Source of the DNA: Suillus spraguei | Taxonomy: Eukaryota; Basidiomycota; Agaricomycetes; Boletales; Suillaceae | DNA: 64,000 nucleotides | Assembly (NCBI GenBank): GCA_016800925.1 | Contig: JABCPU010000158.1 | Location: 62,001 to 126,000, forward strand | Direction: 5' to 3' | In this document: positions 23,350 through 35,120 of the stretch, piece after piece | How the letters are laid out: every line of letters starts with the position of its first letter | Numbering within the stretch: position 1 is the first letter of the stretch | Made by a program: the position numbers and the translations under genes | The notes under the pieces: generated by a model | Databases searched by the model: none | Told to the model about the DNA's origin: nothing | Seen by the model: the letters and a program-made list of their open reading frames with translations, nothing else

Positions 23350-24105
23350 TGTTAAGACTGTACTCAAAAGGTAAGAGATCCGAAGGGCTTTGGCCTCAGT
23401 TCGTGCACTGTGCCCCTTTCCCAAGTAATGCCCCTTATTTCGGAGGAAGGTTATACATCTGAAGATATGGAAGTGATATTGTGATGAATCCAGACACCCG
23501 AAGGTTTCGGATATGACACGTCCAAAGGTTATCTGGAATGTGGAGACAGAACGAGGATTGAGACTAGTCTCAGAACGAGTTCCTTAACTAGAAACTAACA
23601 GAGGTGGACTACCCAAGGGTAGAGTCAGAGAGGTAGACTATAGGAATCAATCCTCAGTCTCAGAAGATGACTGGAGTTGGAAGTAACTTAAGTCTGGAGG
23701 AAGGAATGAGCAGAATCTAAGATGATATTTGAACTAAGGTTCTATGGAGATTTACAAGTGGTTTATATACTGGAAGTAACTAGTATGGATAATCAGTGAG
23801 TCCAGGACCGAGGGCTATGTACGATGTATAATGGAAGTCTATTAGTTAATGCACAGCGGATCAGTAAGCACAAGTCGGAAATAAGACACAGGTAACAGAT
23901 CAATAAGTGGAAGGAAATATACACAGCCAGAATACTGGAGACAGGAGGACTGCTGAAATGAGGTAGACGCAGATGTCCACAAGGGAGTTAGAGTGCGAGA
24001 GGTAGGAACTTTCAGATGGGTGATCCGGACAGGATCTGTGGACCAGACGGAAATAGGATTGATTGGATCTGATCGTATCTGAGATCCGAAGTATGGTATA
24101 TGACA
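23350..24105 (-). mobile_element. LTR-A copy d, solo, TSD AGCGC
   Basis: 756 bp in reverse orientation: TGTTAAGACTGTACTC at the left, GGTATATGACA at the right. AGCGC flanks both sides (23345-23349, 24106-24110), a perfect 5-bp target duplication. Removing it together with one AGCGC joins minus-strand sequence in which a splice acceptor (GCGCTTACAG) precedes an exon, so the insertion lies at an intron end. Confidence 0.95.
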
Positions 24106-25746
24106 AGCGCAAGATGCAATGGCAATAGGGTTGTAATAAAGACTATTAGGTATGGACAATCACCCAGAGGATTTCGGAATGGAACAAGGCGCAAATACAC
24201 CTGAGTCCAGTGAGATGAGACCCATTTGTGTCAAGTCAAACATATCCAACATTGACGGGTAAGATGTATAGTTGAGATGAGGCAATCCCGCATAGAGAAG
24301 AGGATCATAGCCTATGGGATAAAGTGCAAGATGGACAGAGGCGTCATCACAACCTTCCTGTGGTATTGTTAGGTGAGATGAAAAAAATTGTAAGGCACAC
24401 TTACACAACTGTAGACATTGTAATGTTTGTTGTCATAACCCAACCTTCGCCCTATGAAGGGAAGATTGAGTGCATGAGATGAAGGGTCCAACTGTGGGAC
24501 TGATCAGTGGAAGGACATGGCACTGTTTATCCGCATGGCCTGCAGCAATAACCTGTATTGCGCTCCCTCCTTGCCAGAGATCAGCTTGCATGCCGCGATG
24601 GTGAGAATAGACATGTCTGACCCCAAGACCGAAATGAAATCGCATCAGCATGTCACGATCAACAAAGCTGGAATCATAAGTTTGATACTGCTATACAACA
24701 ATAATACCTCTGACTCACCGATTAATGGAAGTATTCATGCCAATCATCATTGTCTCCTGCACATGCCAATACACCTGATCCTTCCGGGTGTCTCTTTCCC
24801 TTTGCAAAAGACAGAATTATGTGGCACGCCCTCAAAACATCTGCTGGATCAAGGAAGTCTAACGAATACTCGTCCATCATAGGCGGAAATCTAACACGAT
24901 CTAGGGTTACGGTCTCCCAGGTAGAAACTTGATCCATGGGTTTGTACCAGCGAACCCATAGGAACTCCATTTGAAGTGGAGTGTAGTTGACCATACCAAC
25001 TCCGATATAGATAACATTAACATGATATATACCGAGTACCTGACCAATTTGTGTCCTTGATGCCCATATCCTGGGCAGCGTGGAGAACCATCACATTACA
25101 GTGGGACATCCTGGGGTTGATAATGTCTTGGTCTTGGTGAACATCATATGTAGTATAGTTAAATCTGGCAATGTTGTGCTGATACATTTGATCGTCCTTG
25201 AAAATGACTGCATTAATGTCGTTCTCTTCTCCTGCTCCTGGAAAAGGGTGAATTCATTCCAGTAGATGATCCTTGAGCTTTACAACAAAGTTCTGCAGAA
25301 GCATGTTAAAGTTGTTTTCACATAATGATTGTGACTTACCTTAATTACTGGATCTCCTTCATGGCTAATTAGATATGATCCTATGTGAACAGGACACTTT
25401 TGTGTCGCACCAATGTGGCAGTGGACATGCAGGCTTCTGGCTAATTCAGCTATTTCAACATGAGGACGATCAACCATTTTGTCACCAATACAATGAATGC
25501 GAGCCTGTCATCATTTGATCCGGGTTAGTTGTTCTACAAACAATTTATGATCCATCCAGCGATATCTGGACTTGGGAGAACAGTGCTCGAGTTTACCCTG
25601 CAGTACTCAGTGAGTTATGTGTGAACATTTAACTTTAGGGGACTAACAGGTTCGGAGCTGTATGAATCTGACGTGCCATATTGACAGATTGTGGACACAT
25701 AATCACCCAATGCATGGAATTTGTATGTCTGGAAATTGAATGTTTT

Positions 25747-26379
25747 TGTTACAGTCATATGTGCCCCTATTCATTTTCCTTTCTATTCTTGTATATCAGG
25801 TGATACGGAGCTTATTGCTCGAACACTTCCACTTCCATCAGACATCACATGACCATATGATTCAACCATACATCGTCAACATATCATATCATGTGATGTC
25901 ATGAACTCCCATGACTCTATTCTCAGACTCAGCCGGTTTAGCATATGCGTACGCTAAACATGCGCTTTCATCCTTTACTCATGCGTTTCAACACACTTGT
26001 ACAATATATGCCTTCCTCATTAGGATACGTACTTATATTTCCACGGTTACCTGGTCTGTGCGCACATATGTACCTATATAAGCACAGTGTACTTGTAGTA
26101 GATTCTTTACTTTAATCTTACTAGGTTTTAATGGAACTTCCTTCACTTAGGTCTCCAACCTAAGTCATCTTGAATCGTCTCTAAGTCTAAGCACTCCTTA
26201 GTCTTAGTCTCTATTCTCGTAGAACCTCTTAGACTTGTCTTTAAGGCCGAACCCTTGATCGTACTCAGAATGCGTTCCTTGTACTTTCAACCTTGTCCTC
26301 TTTTGTACATTGTAGAACTTCCCAGCAGACCGTCTGTATCTTTTCACTGTCGCTGGTGACGCCACCCCAGTTTGTAACA
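25747..26379 (+). mobile_element. Solo chromovirus LTR, long variant
   Basis: 633 bp, TGTTACAGTCATATGTGCCC to CACCCCAGTTTGTAACA. It shares both ends, the TATA-like region, ACTTTAATCTTACT and the AGACCGTCTGT...TTTTCACTGTCGCTGGTGACG block with the 476-bp LTRs of the full element at 36542-44136. It is about 157 bp longer because of extra sequence in the first third (around 25800-25980). Flanks are GTTTT/ATTTT, a possible target duplication with one mismatch. It interrupts the Plavaka relic. Confidence 0.85.
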
Positions 26380-27916
26380 ATTTTCATATGCTGAATGTCC
26401 TTTTGTGGCTCTATTGCCTCCCCTTTCTCCAACACGTTAGAGTTATGTTTGCCTTTCCGTCCTCCCGCCTGTTTTGCAGCTTGCTTTGCCTTGCATCGAG
26501 CACAAGCCTTGGCCTCCTGACGAAGTTCGTGCGTTACATAAGCTGAGCATACTGTTGTTTTGAAGTCCCAGAATTGTTGGCCAAGCACTGAAGTGACTTG
26601 ATCCATGATATCGTGTCCAGTCAGAATGCATTTGAAGCTTGGCCAGTCCATGCCAATGTGTCATGGTAAATAGCACTGCAGAATGCACGAATTGTGTGGC
26701 TCAGGGAGTAGACTGTTGAAGACAGGGATAGAGCACTTGAAATCGTGACATGTCCCATTCGACTTCAATGACAATGTGGACATACCTGAAGGAGATCTTC
26801 AAAGTTTTGGGCTGCCATATGCTTCATCCCTGATGAGTTGGCTGAAAATTTTCTGATAGTAGCCATACCAAATGTAGGGACTTGCCTGTACCTAGTGTCA
26901 AAGTCAGTGAATGAACAATGCATGATCATGCAACGTACTGCTGGTCCAACTCATGAACAAGACCCTTATCCTGCGCTGCAATGATTCATAATAAATGAGT
27001 AAAAAGCATCTTTCAGACACCAATCTTGAACTTGTGCAAGAGATCTACCATGAGCACACAGAAAATATTAAAACCTAGAGGACCAAGGCGATCTAAGAAT
27101 GTGTTCTATGGAATGATTAGTGAGCGTCAAGGATGGAAGTTCAAACTTTACCAAGGTGGGAACCCAAGACTGTGACTTCAGAATTTGCTTGACTGGTGCA
27201 CTGCCGATGGCAAAGTTCTTTTCATAGATCAGAGAGTGAGCAGTATTTACCATGGTGCTTCATTTATCATTGCTGCATGCTAAGGTTTCGCACTGTTTCC
27301 TATCCTGAGGCCTTCCCATGTTTTGTATGTGCTCTTTAGGTATCAAGCAATGCAGACAGGGGCAGCCTCCAAGATTGCGGATTGTAGCTATGAGGACTCT
27401 GGTAAAATTCAAAGTCAATAATATTTGCAGTAAGATAATAGTCCACATACTTCTCTGGATAATCTGCCGAGTAAGTAAAGATTCTGGAATAGAATCTGCA
27501 TGTGATCCTGTCATAGCAAATGATCACAATCCCATGCTCGTACACCTCTAGGGATTCATCGTCTAGTAAGATGTTCCACTGCTCATGGAATAATATAATT
27601 CCCTGTGACAATGGGTTAAACACTTGCTAGTCATCCCTTTCCCATCTGTAAAATCCTTGAATGAGTCTGGAAGCTGCAAATTGCAATGTTAATAATATCT
27701 CATACATGTAGAGGCTGAGGAGGCGCACCATCTCGAAATATGCAATATGATTGCTTAAGTTGCATGACGGCTTGCAGTGATGGGACTTTGACTCATTGCC
27801 GAAGTACATGTAGGTCGGCCATAACTTGGCATTGCCGAATCAAGTCAATTGTGTGGCATCAGACCAGAACATTAAAGTGGCCATGACTCAGGGAAGATCA
27901 CAGTTGGGCTCCCCAG

Positions 27917-28823
27917 TGTAAAGATACAATCTAGCCTGGGCTGTAGATGAACCATGGCCTAAACTAGTATGCGAGTCTTGCACTCCGTCTAGTCTGCTTC
28001 ACTTGCAAAGCAAGAGCGTTCGACCCTAAAGGGAATGCTAAGTTAATATAGTTCAATAATGCCCAACCTGTGGTGCAAGACTGCCATCGGAGGTAGCGAG
28101 ATGCTAGCGGTGACCTCTGGTCCGTGGGAAACTAGCAGTAAGCGCGGGAAAGCGGTAGACAAGCGGTAGCAAAAGTGGTAAAACTGCGGTAGTGCATGCG
28201 GTAAAACTGCGGTAAGGCGTGGGAAACTGGCGGTAAAACAAGCGGTGAAGTGTAGCGATGAAGCGCAGGAAAGCATAGCGCAAGCGGTGAAGCGTGGGCA
28301 AGCGGTAAAGAGTGGTGGTGCATGCAGCAGTAAAACAATTCTTAAGAGACAGTGACTTCGGCGAAAGACTTTATTCCATTAGAGACAGTAGTGGTGACAA
28401 TTCCTAAGTACCGTGTGTACCATAGAGGGAAAAGTAAAAGTACCGGAATGTGCAAACAGTCATTTTTAACATGTACCATGAATGGCCGGAATACATAGCG
28501 AGAACAGTAGCGAGATAGAGATATTTAGCTAAGAGGCATGCAGCAAGCAAGCGGTGTCATGGAAGGTAAGGTAAGTCTTGCCGTAGCTTTAGTAACGGTG
28601 GAAACAAATATGCTACACACCAATGGATCTTAGATGGAATTGACAGGAGGACATCAGTAGCGAGATTTGGTAAGGGGCAAGGATCCACGGAGCGAAAACG
28701 GTACCAGCGAAGCAAAAAGGGGTAATGCTCGCTATAGGGGTTTTCTTGGTAGCTGTTGTAGACAGTAACGAGACACTTGTGTAAAACAGCACTTTCATGG
28801 TCAGTGTGACTTTGTTCGCTACA
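27917..28823. mobile_element. LTR-B copy 1 (variant with TGTAGC end)
   Basis: 907 bp between TGTAAAGATACAATCTAGCC and GACTTTGTTCGCTACA. The flanks are CCCAG on the left and CTGGG on the right. They are not a direct duplication but extend the terminal inverted repeat to CCCAGTGTA...TACACTGGG. Contains GTTCGACCCTAAAGGG, many AGCGGT words and AACGAGACACTTGTG. It cuts the Plavaka frame between ELQSSP and GEPNCDLP. Confidence 0.85.
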
Positions 28824-29317
28824 CTGGGAGAACTTTGTAGTTCTGTATGAGCTTCACAGAAGGCCAGGGACGTGTACAGATCTCCGTATATGGAGACCTC
28901 AACATCAAGGTGGGAAGGATGCCAGCATAGCTGATATGGTTCATAATGAAACAGTTTGCAATCTCGTTCGTTGGCTATCATTTCTCGTAAGACACCCACG
29001 ATGGAATGATGATACAGATTGGCGGCTTGATAAAGGCAAGGGCCTGGTATTTCAGTGGTACAAGAAAAAGGCACCTGGATTGACACTGGCATTTTTCTCC
29101 AACCAGCATCTTCATCTTCCCACTCTTCCCCATCTTCATCATACTCGTTGGTACCCAGTTGAGAATTAATTTTCTTCCAATGCATAGAGGTCACATCAGT
29201 AACATCAAAGCTGCTACTGCCCAAGATTTTTACTAGCTTCATGTAGTCACAATGTCCTCCTGTCCATTCCATTTCCATCTAGATCCATTGGTGCATAGTA
29301 TATTCATTTCTGTCATA

Positions 29318-29465
29318 ACTAAACCTACGGCAGAACTTACATTACCTTCCATGAGGCTGCTTGCTCACTGCATGCCTCTTTGATAAAATCATGTAGTACA
29401 TCTTTATTTTGCTACCATTCTCGTTATGTATTATGGCCACTCATGGTACATGTTAAAAGGACTTG
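29318..29465. mobile_element. LTR-B fragment, inverted
   Basis: Reverse complement of the middle of LTR-B copy 1 (about 28450-28600): AACTAAACCTACGGCAGAAC, GCTCACTGCATGCCTCTTTG, TGGCCACTCATGGTACATGT. Both ends are internal to the LTR, so this is a truncated scrap. It sits between the Plavaka N-terminus and the next KDZ-associated ORF. Confidence 0.65.
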
Positions 29466-31661
29466 TCACACATACTGGTACACCTACTTCCCTCCTATGA
29501 CCAGGATCAAGACCAGGACACAATGGTCCTTGGAGGCACTTGCCAGGTTCCCAAACCATACCATGAGTTCAAACTAGACCGTTCAGGTTTGCTGATATTG
29601 CCTGAGATCGACAATTTATCCCTTGAGACCAAGAAGGCAATGATTCAGTCATTCCTTACCATTTATTACAGTAAGCAGAATGACTGACACCTGTATCATT
29701 ATCTAATGCTGGCTGCCACAGGAACATGTTGCAGAAAGCCAAAGGTCCCAGCGCCCTGGAGTAACATCATGAAGGGGCAGTGGAGATTTATCTCCAGCAC
29801 ATACCTGCCTGAAGATACCAAGATCTTGGAGCCATCTAAAATGCACCACATTGATGCCAATGCTATCTTGGAATTTTGGTGGGACCATCAGGAAACCCAG
29901 GTAGGACCAACCTTCAAATTCAAAGCCTGGATGAATGACAAGGGTAGAATGCGCTGTAAAGATACAACCTAACCTGGGCTGTAGATAAACTACCTCCTAA
30001 GTTAGTATGTGAGTCTTGCGCTCCATCTAGTCTGCTTCACTTGTGAGAACAAGAGTGTTCGACCCTAAAGGGGGATGCCTATTAGTATGGTCAAGTTCGA
30101 GTCAAACTTATGTGCGAATGAAGTGTTGTGGTCAGCAGTGAGTTGCTGTGGTCAGCGATGATGCCGCCGGAACTAGCATCGTGTGTAGCGGTGCTACTGT
30201 GGTCAAGATATAGTCAGAAACAGTAGCGTCGAGCGAGCGGTGTCAAGCGATAATATCTGCGGTAGCGGTAAGGTTGCAAGTGGTGCAAAGAAACAGTAAA
30301 GAAGTCCATGGTACTTTCAGCGGTAAAGTAGCGGTGCATGAGAAGTTCAGTCAAAGTATTAGTCAAAAGTCCAGCGGTAACGGAGAACGAGCATGATAGA
30401 TTAACGAGCGATAAAGAACTTTAAAGACTATGTCCACTACTGGGTAGATCCAGAGCTAGACAATAATCCTGACCTATAGTACGTGCAATGGTGTAAAATC
30501 AGTTACTTGTATCGTGCAGGGTACGCAGTGCTTATATCCTAAATTGTATGTACTCGGAATACTCTAGGCGAGATCAGTAGCGCTGGAGTGTAGTAACCGC
30601 CATAAATAAACATAGTGTGAGGTGCTGCGGCACGAGGCAACATGTAATAATGCTTGCCATGTAATCAGTGATAACGAACATAAAACAAACGATGCACCAG
30701 ATGGAGCTATGTGGATGCAGCAAGGACATGGAAGGACATCAGTACATGGAACGTGGTGCGGTAGTCGGTATGGTGTGTGGTCAGCGTGGGATGCCGCCGG
30801 TAATGCTAAAGGGGTAAGACGGCCATGGACAAGTGGTAACTCCTGTAGATGTGAGACGAGTGTCAAAAGGTGGGGTTTTAAGCCCAGTGCCAATATGTTC
30901 CTTACAGCACTCTCCTGTCAGCAAGGATGAATCTGATGCTGATGCTGATAATGAGAGCCCCAGGCCCAGGCCTACTAAAAAGGCACTGGTGACAGCAACT
31001 GCACTGTCCACAATTCCCAAAGGGCAACTGAAATTCACCAAGTGACCCTATGCCAGTTTGGCTGAGGACAATTCTAACAACACCAAAGCAGAGGCATTCC
31101 CCTGCAGGTCAAAAGATGCCCATGCAGCTGCACAAATTCCAAAGAGTGTGACCTGTCAGATAACTGACCGATGTTCAAGAGCCTGGGGAAGCATGTCAGA
31201 GGTCATGGAGAGAAACCAATGGTCTCCCATGACTGAAGCCCCCATACTGCAATGAGAACCAGTATTCCTGCCCTACAGGTTACTGAGGGATCAGATGATG
31301 AAAGTAATGGTCACAACACCACAAAGGCCAGTCATTGGTCAACTAAGCCAGCCATCATGCCTGTAGCTTTGGCCCAAGTTCAACTCATCATGGTCTCAAA
31401 CACCTTTGTGTATCACCAACAGTACAGGAACCAGCATTGAAGAGGACAAGGGCTGCCAGAGCTGCATCACTGGTGGTGCAAGAGAGGCAGGTGAAGAATA
31501 TGCTGGCACCCAGAGAGCATTTGCTGAGACAGACCAAGGCTGACAGATTGGCCGCTGGTGTTCCCTCAGATGCACCAGCCAAGAGCACTAGGAGCAATGT
31601 TGAAAACTCACGTGCCACACACACTCAGAAAAATCCCAAGAAATATGCTGGCTACATCTAA
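29466..31661 (+). pseudogene. KDZ-associated ORF, second copy
   Basis: Exon 1 (to about 29670) contains LLILPEIDNLSLETKKAMIQ and FLTIYY. A GTAAGC...CCACAG intron leads to exon 2 with VPAPWSNIMKGQWRFISSTY and AILEFWWDHQETQVGPTFKF. The frame is cut at 29955 by LTR-B copy 2 and resumes in the same frame at 30912 (SPVSKDESDADADNESPRPR), followed by basic, Ser/Ala-rich sequence with stops near 31045 (TGA, CGA would restore it) and 31255, and a frameshift. Ends YAGYI at 31661. Same architecture as 13320-14365 on the other strand. Function unknown, decayed. Confidence 0.7.
29956..30906. mobile_element. LTR-B copy 2, solo, TSD GCGCT/GCACT
   Basis: 951 bp from TGTAAAGATACAACCTAACC to CCAATATGTTCCTTACA. 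Flanked by GCGCT (29951-29955) and GCACT (30907-30911), a 5-bp duplication with one CpG-type change. Without it the interrupted ORF reads straight through. The right end is the TGTAACGAACATATTGG type in reverse, distinct from copy 1. Confidence 0.92.
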
Positions 31662-32196
31662 TTCAGCAACTTTGCATCAGTCATTGGTCAAAAGTAGACA
31701 TGTATATTTGTTTGGCTACCTACACTACACTACTGCATATGCAAATGTCAGCCGCCCCCTTTCTTCATACCTAGCTCCAATACAGTCAGTGGATCATCAA
31801 TCTGCCTGAACATGTGGAGCATGTGTTGAAGCTTTGTGATATCATTGGTGGCTGCAACATATTGGTTGTGCACTTGTTGATAGTTTGATACCAAACCCCA
31901 GTTGGCATCAAAGATCTCTGCGGCAGCCAGGCTTTCATTATCTCCTTTAGAATTGTGGTCAATATTATGACAGCAACTACCAGGGAAACTATAAATTTGC
32001 TTATCATTATGTCAATCCTTTCCAGCCTCTCATCAGCTCGGCACACCAATTCCTCTCCAGCTTCAAGCTTCGCCATCACAAAGCCTCTGGTCAGTGCTGA
32101 AGAGGGAGCCAGTGATGCCCAAGTGTCTTGACTCCAAGATGACTCTGGGTTGTTGGCTGCTGCATCACACTGTTATCATCTTGTGTGCCATGTCAC

Positions 32197-32966
32197 TGTT
32201 AAGACTGTACTCAAGGGTAGAGAGATCCGAAGGGCTTTGGCCTCAGTTCGTGCACTGTGCCCCTTTCTCAAGTAATGCCCCTTATTTCAGGGAGGAGTTA
32301 TTCGTCCGAAGACCCGGAAGGAGTTGCGTGACGGATCCGGGTGTCCGAAGGTGTCGGATATGATACGTCTGAAGGTTTATTCGGAACGTAAGGAGAGGAC
32401 AGAGATTAAGGCTAGTTTTGGAACGAGTTCCTAACTAGAAACTAACGGAGGTAGACTATCCGAAGATAGAGTCAGAGATATAGACTATAGGAATCAATCC
32501 TAAGTCTCGGAAGGTGACTTAAAGCGGAAAGTGGCTTAAGTCCAGAGGAGACAGAATGAGTAGAATCTAAGATGATATTCGAACTAAGGTTCTACGGAGA
32601 TCTACAAGTGGTTTATATACTGTAAGTATCTAAGACGGATAATCAGCAAGTCCGGGACCGAGGGCTATGTACGAAGTGTAACGGAAGTCTATTAGTTAAT
32701 GCACAGCGGATCAGTAAGCATGAATCGGAAATGAACACAGGAAACGGATCAGTAACACAGGATGGAAATATAAACAGCCGGAATACCGGAAACAGGAGGA
32801 ATGACGAAAGGAGATAGGCGCAGATATACACAAGGGAGTTGAGGTGCGAGAAGTGAGCACATTCGGATGGGTGGTCCGGGCAGGATCTGTGGACCGGACG
32901 GATATGGAATTGATCGGATCTGATCAGATATGGTCGGATCTGAGATTAGAAGTATGGTATATGACA
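32197..32966 (-). mobile_element. LTR-A copy e, solo, TSD GTCAC
   Basis: 770 bp reversed: TGTTAAGACTGTACTCAAGG left, AGTATGGTATATGACA right. GTCAC flanks it on both sides (32192-32196, 32967-32971), a perfect duplication. TATA box reads CTACAAGTGGTTTATATACT in this orientation near 32604. Inserted within the DMCW gene. Confidence 0.95.
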
Positions 32967-33476
32967 GTCACAATGACCAACCAACCTGACTTGACTGAGC
33001 CAGTGGTGGACATGGGAGTGGGATGACCTTCTAATGACAAGTCTCCCCAGCACATGTCAAAACCACCTGCACATGAGTCTAAGCAACTGGCATAAATGAC
33101 TAATACTCACCTTGGTATCCTGCGGCCAATGTTGCCGGTTGGTCATCCCAACACATGTCATACTGACCAGCAGCTGACAGTGTAGAGATATGACCTAAAT
33201 TGGCCCTTGTTGTATGAGTTTCCTCATCCCAGCAAAGATCATAAGTAGTGGCAGCCGGTGTAACGAACATATTGGCGCTGGGCTTAAAACCCCATATTTT
33301 GACACTCGTCTCACATCTACAGGAGTTACCACTTGTCCATGGCCATCTTACCCCTTTAGCAGTACCGGCGGCATCCCACGCTTACCGCACACTGTACTGA
33401 CTGCTGCACCACATTCCACGAACCGATGTCCTTCCATGTCCTTGCTGCGTCCGCATAGCTCCATTTGGTGCGTAGT

Positions 33477-35120
33477 TGTCATATACCATACATTCGGGTC
33501 TAGATCAAATCCAATCCATGGACATCCAGACACCCAACCTACACATATCTGATCGACCCATCCAATCCAGTTCACATATCCGATCCACCCATCCACTCCA
33601 ATCCATATCCATCCATGTCCATATCCGATCCATGTCCATATCCGATCTGTGTCCATATCCGATCCGAGTTCATATCCGAACTATTCCCGCGCACCTGCGC
33701 ATTACCCCTTTTAGAATATACCTGTGTCTCCGGCTCTGGGTATCTCTGTGCTTCCGGTTCTCGGTGATCTCTGCCTCCGTCTTGATAAGTATTTCGTACG
33801 AGCTTCATCTCCGAGTTCATAGCCTTATGTCCCGCTGTACTTACTAATGTGTTTCCGTATGCTTCAGACATAGCCTCGGACTATCCATACTTACCCTCCG
33901 GCATGCTCCTACAGTATATAAACTTGTAGTACAACTCCTGCAGACCTTAGTCTGATTCATTGTTCCTACTTCTGTATATTCCTTTGATTACTCTGTATCC
34001 TGTTATCATGTCTATATAACTCCGTCTCCGTTCTTGCACTTGGGCTCCGGCCCTTGTAAGCTTCCAACTCAGGCCTATGGGATTACTCCCTAGGCCGGAG
34101 CTTTGATCCTATGTCCTATAATCTGTTCGGACTTCATCCATCTCTGTCTATCATCTGTTTCACCTCCAACTCTACCTTTGGTAGTCTTATACTGTCTGTT
34201 TCTATTCCGGACCTTGTCCGGAGTAGTCTATACTATCTCTACACCATATCCGGACCTACTCCTCTCTAGTAGCCAACACTTCCTCTAAGATCCACAGAGC
34301 TACGCTCATCCGATCATCCGCTCCTCCGCTCCTCCGCTCCTCCGCTCCTCCGCTCCTCCGCTCCTCCGCTCCTCCGCTCCTCCGCTCCTCCGCTCCTCCG
34401 CTCCTCCGCTCCTCCGCTCCTCCGCTCCTCCGCTCCTCCGCTCCTCCGCTCCTCCGCTCCTCCGCTCCTCCGCTCCTCCGCTCCTCCGCTCCTCCGCTCC
34501 TCCGCTCCTCCGCTCCTCCGCTCCTCCGCTCCTCCGCTCCTCCGCTCCTCCGCTCCTCCGCTCCTCCGCTCCTCCGCTCCTCCGCTCCTCCGCTCCTCCG
34601 CTCCTCCGCTCCTCCGCTCCTCCGCTCCTCCGCTCCTCCGCTCCTCCGCTCCTCCGCTCCTCCGCTCCTCCGAGCTCCGGACCTTCGGACCCCTAGTCCT
34701 TCGGATCCATCCTATCCTATCCTCTGACATCTATGGATCATCTTTCCCTCCGGAGCTCTGCTCCTATCCTGCCCTGGACTTTGTCCAGCGGTCCATCCTT
34801 CATCCATTCTACTTGGAACTTGTTCCAGTAGTGTTACCATTACTCCCTACCTTCCGGAAATAGTTCCGGCGCATTCCGGCGCTCATCCGGAAGTCCATCG
34901 GAGCTCTGTCGAGCTATCCTGCCTTAGAGTTCGTCCGGACCCTCCATCCGGACTCCACCAGAACTCTCCCTTGGACTTCATCCGAAATTAAGGGCACATA
35001 CTCGGGTAAGGGGCACAGCGTACGAGCTGAGGCCAAGCCCCTTTGACTTACAACCCTCCAGTACAACCCCATGTAAGACCAGGACTTCTTGCTAATCTCT
35101 GGTTTTGCATGGTCGTAACA
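33477..35120 (+). mobile_element. LTR-C, solo, TSD GTAGT
   Basis: 1644 bp from TGTCATATACCATACATTCG to TTGCATGGTCGTAACA, with GTAGT duplicated at 33472-33476 and 35121-35125. Deleting it restores the LTR-B sequence CATTTGGTGCGTAGTTTG. It carries a TATA box (CAGTATATAAACTTGTAG, near 33915), degenerate CATATCCGATCCATGTC repeats (33560-33680), an expanded GCTCCTCC array, and at the right the GGGGCACAGCGTACGAGCTG tail related to LTR-A. The first 15 bases also match LTR-A, so A and C are sister families with different middles. Confidence 0.93.
34319..34672. repeat. (GCTCCTCC)n minisatellite inside LTR-C
   Basis: About 44 uninterrupted copies of an 8-bp unit, 354 bp. A minus-strand ORF through it (34314-34730) reads only as a repeated RRSGGAEE octapeptide and is not a gene. 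Other LTR-C relics in the window (near 3540 and 8040) have only a few imperfect CTCC units, so the expansion is specific to this copy. Confidence 0.97.

Larger units (their letters stand above)
24106..29278 (-). pseudogene. Plavaka-like transposase, broken
   Basis: Minus-strand relic read from 29278 to 24106. The N-terminal exon (28824-29278) has LFHYEPYQLCWHPSH and YGDLYTSLAFCEAHTELQ. Past LTR-B copy 1 comes FGNAKLWPTYMYFGNESKSH with HHCKPSCNLSNHIAYFE (27627-27916), then LLDDESLEVYEHGIVIICYD and FTYSADYPEKY, and a CPCLHCLIPKEHI cysteine motif (27260-27623). Beyond the solo chromovirus LTR (25747-26379) are HVEIAELARSLHVHCHIGAT and RVRFPPMMDEYSLDFLDPAD with VLRACHIILSFAKG (24722-25477). This order matches mushroom Plavaka transposases as I know them. 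Several in-frame TGA codons replace expected CGA. Frames shift repeatedly and the gene is not functional. Confidence 0.8.

Noticed and set aside
34314..34730. 138-residue ORF of RRSGGAEE repeats on the minus strand
   Set aside because: It is the translation of the GCTCCTCC minisatellite in an LTR; all frames are open by chance.
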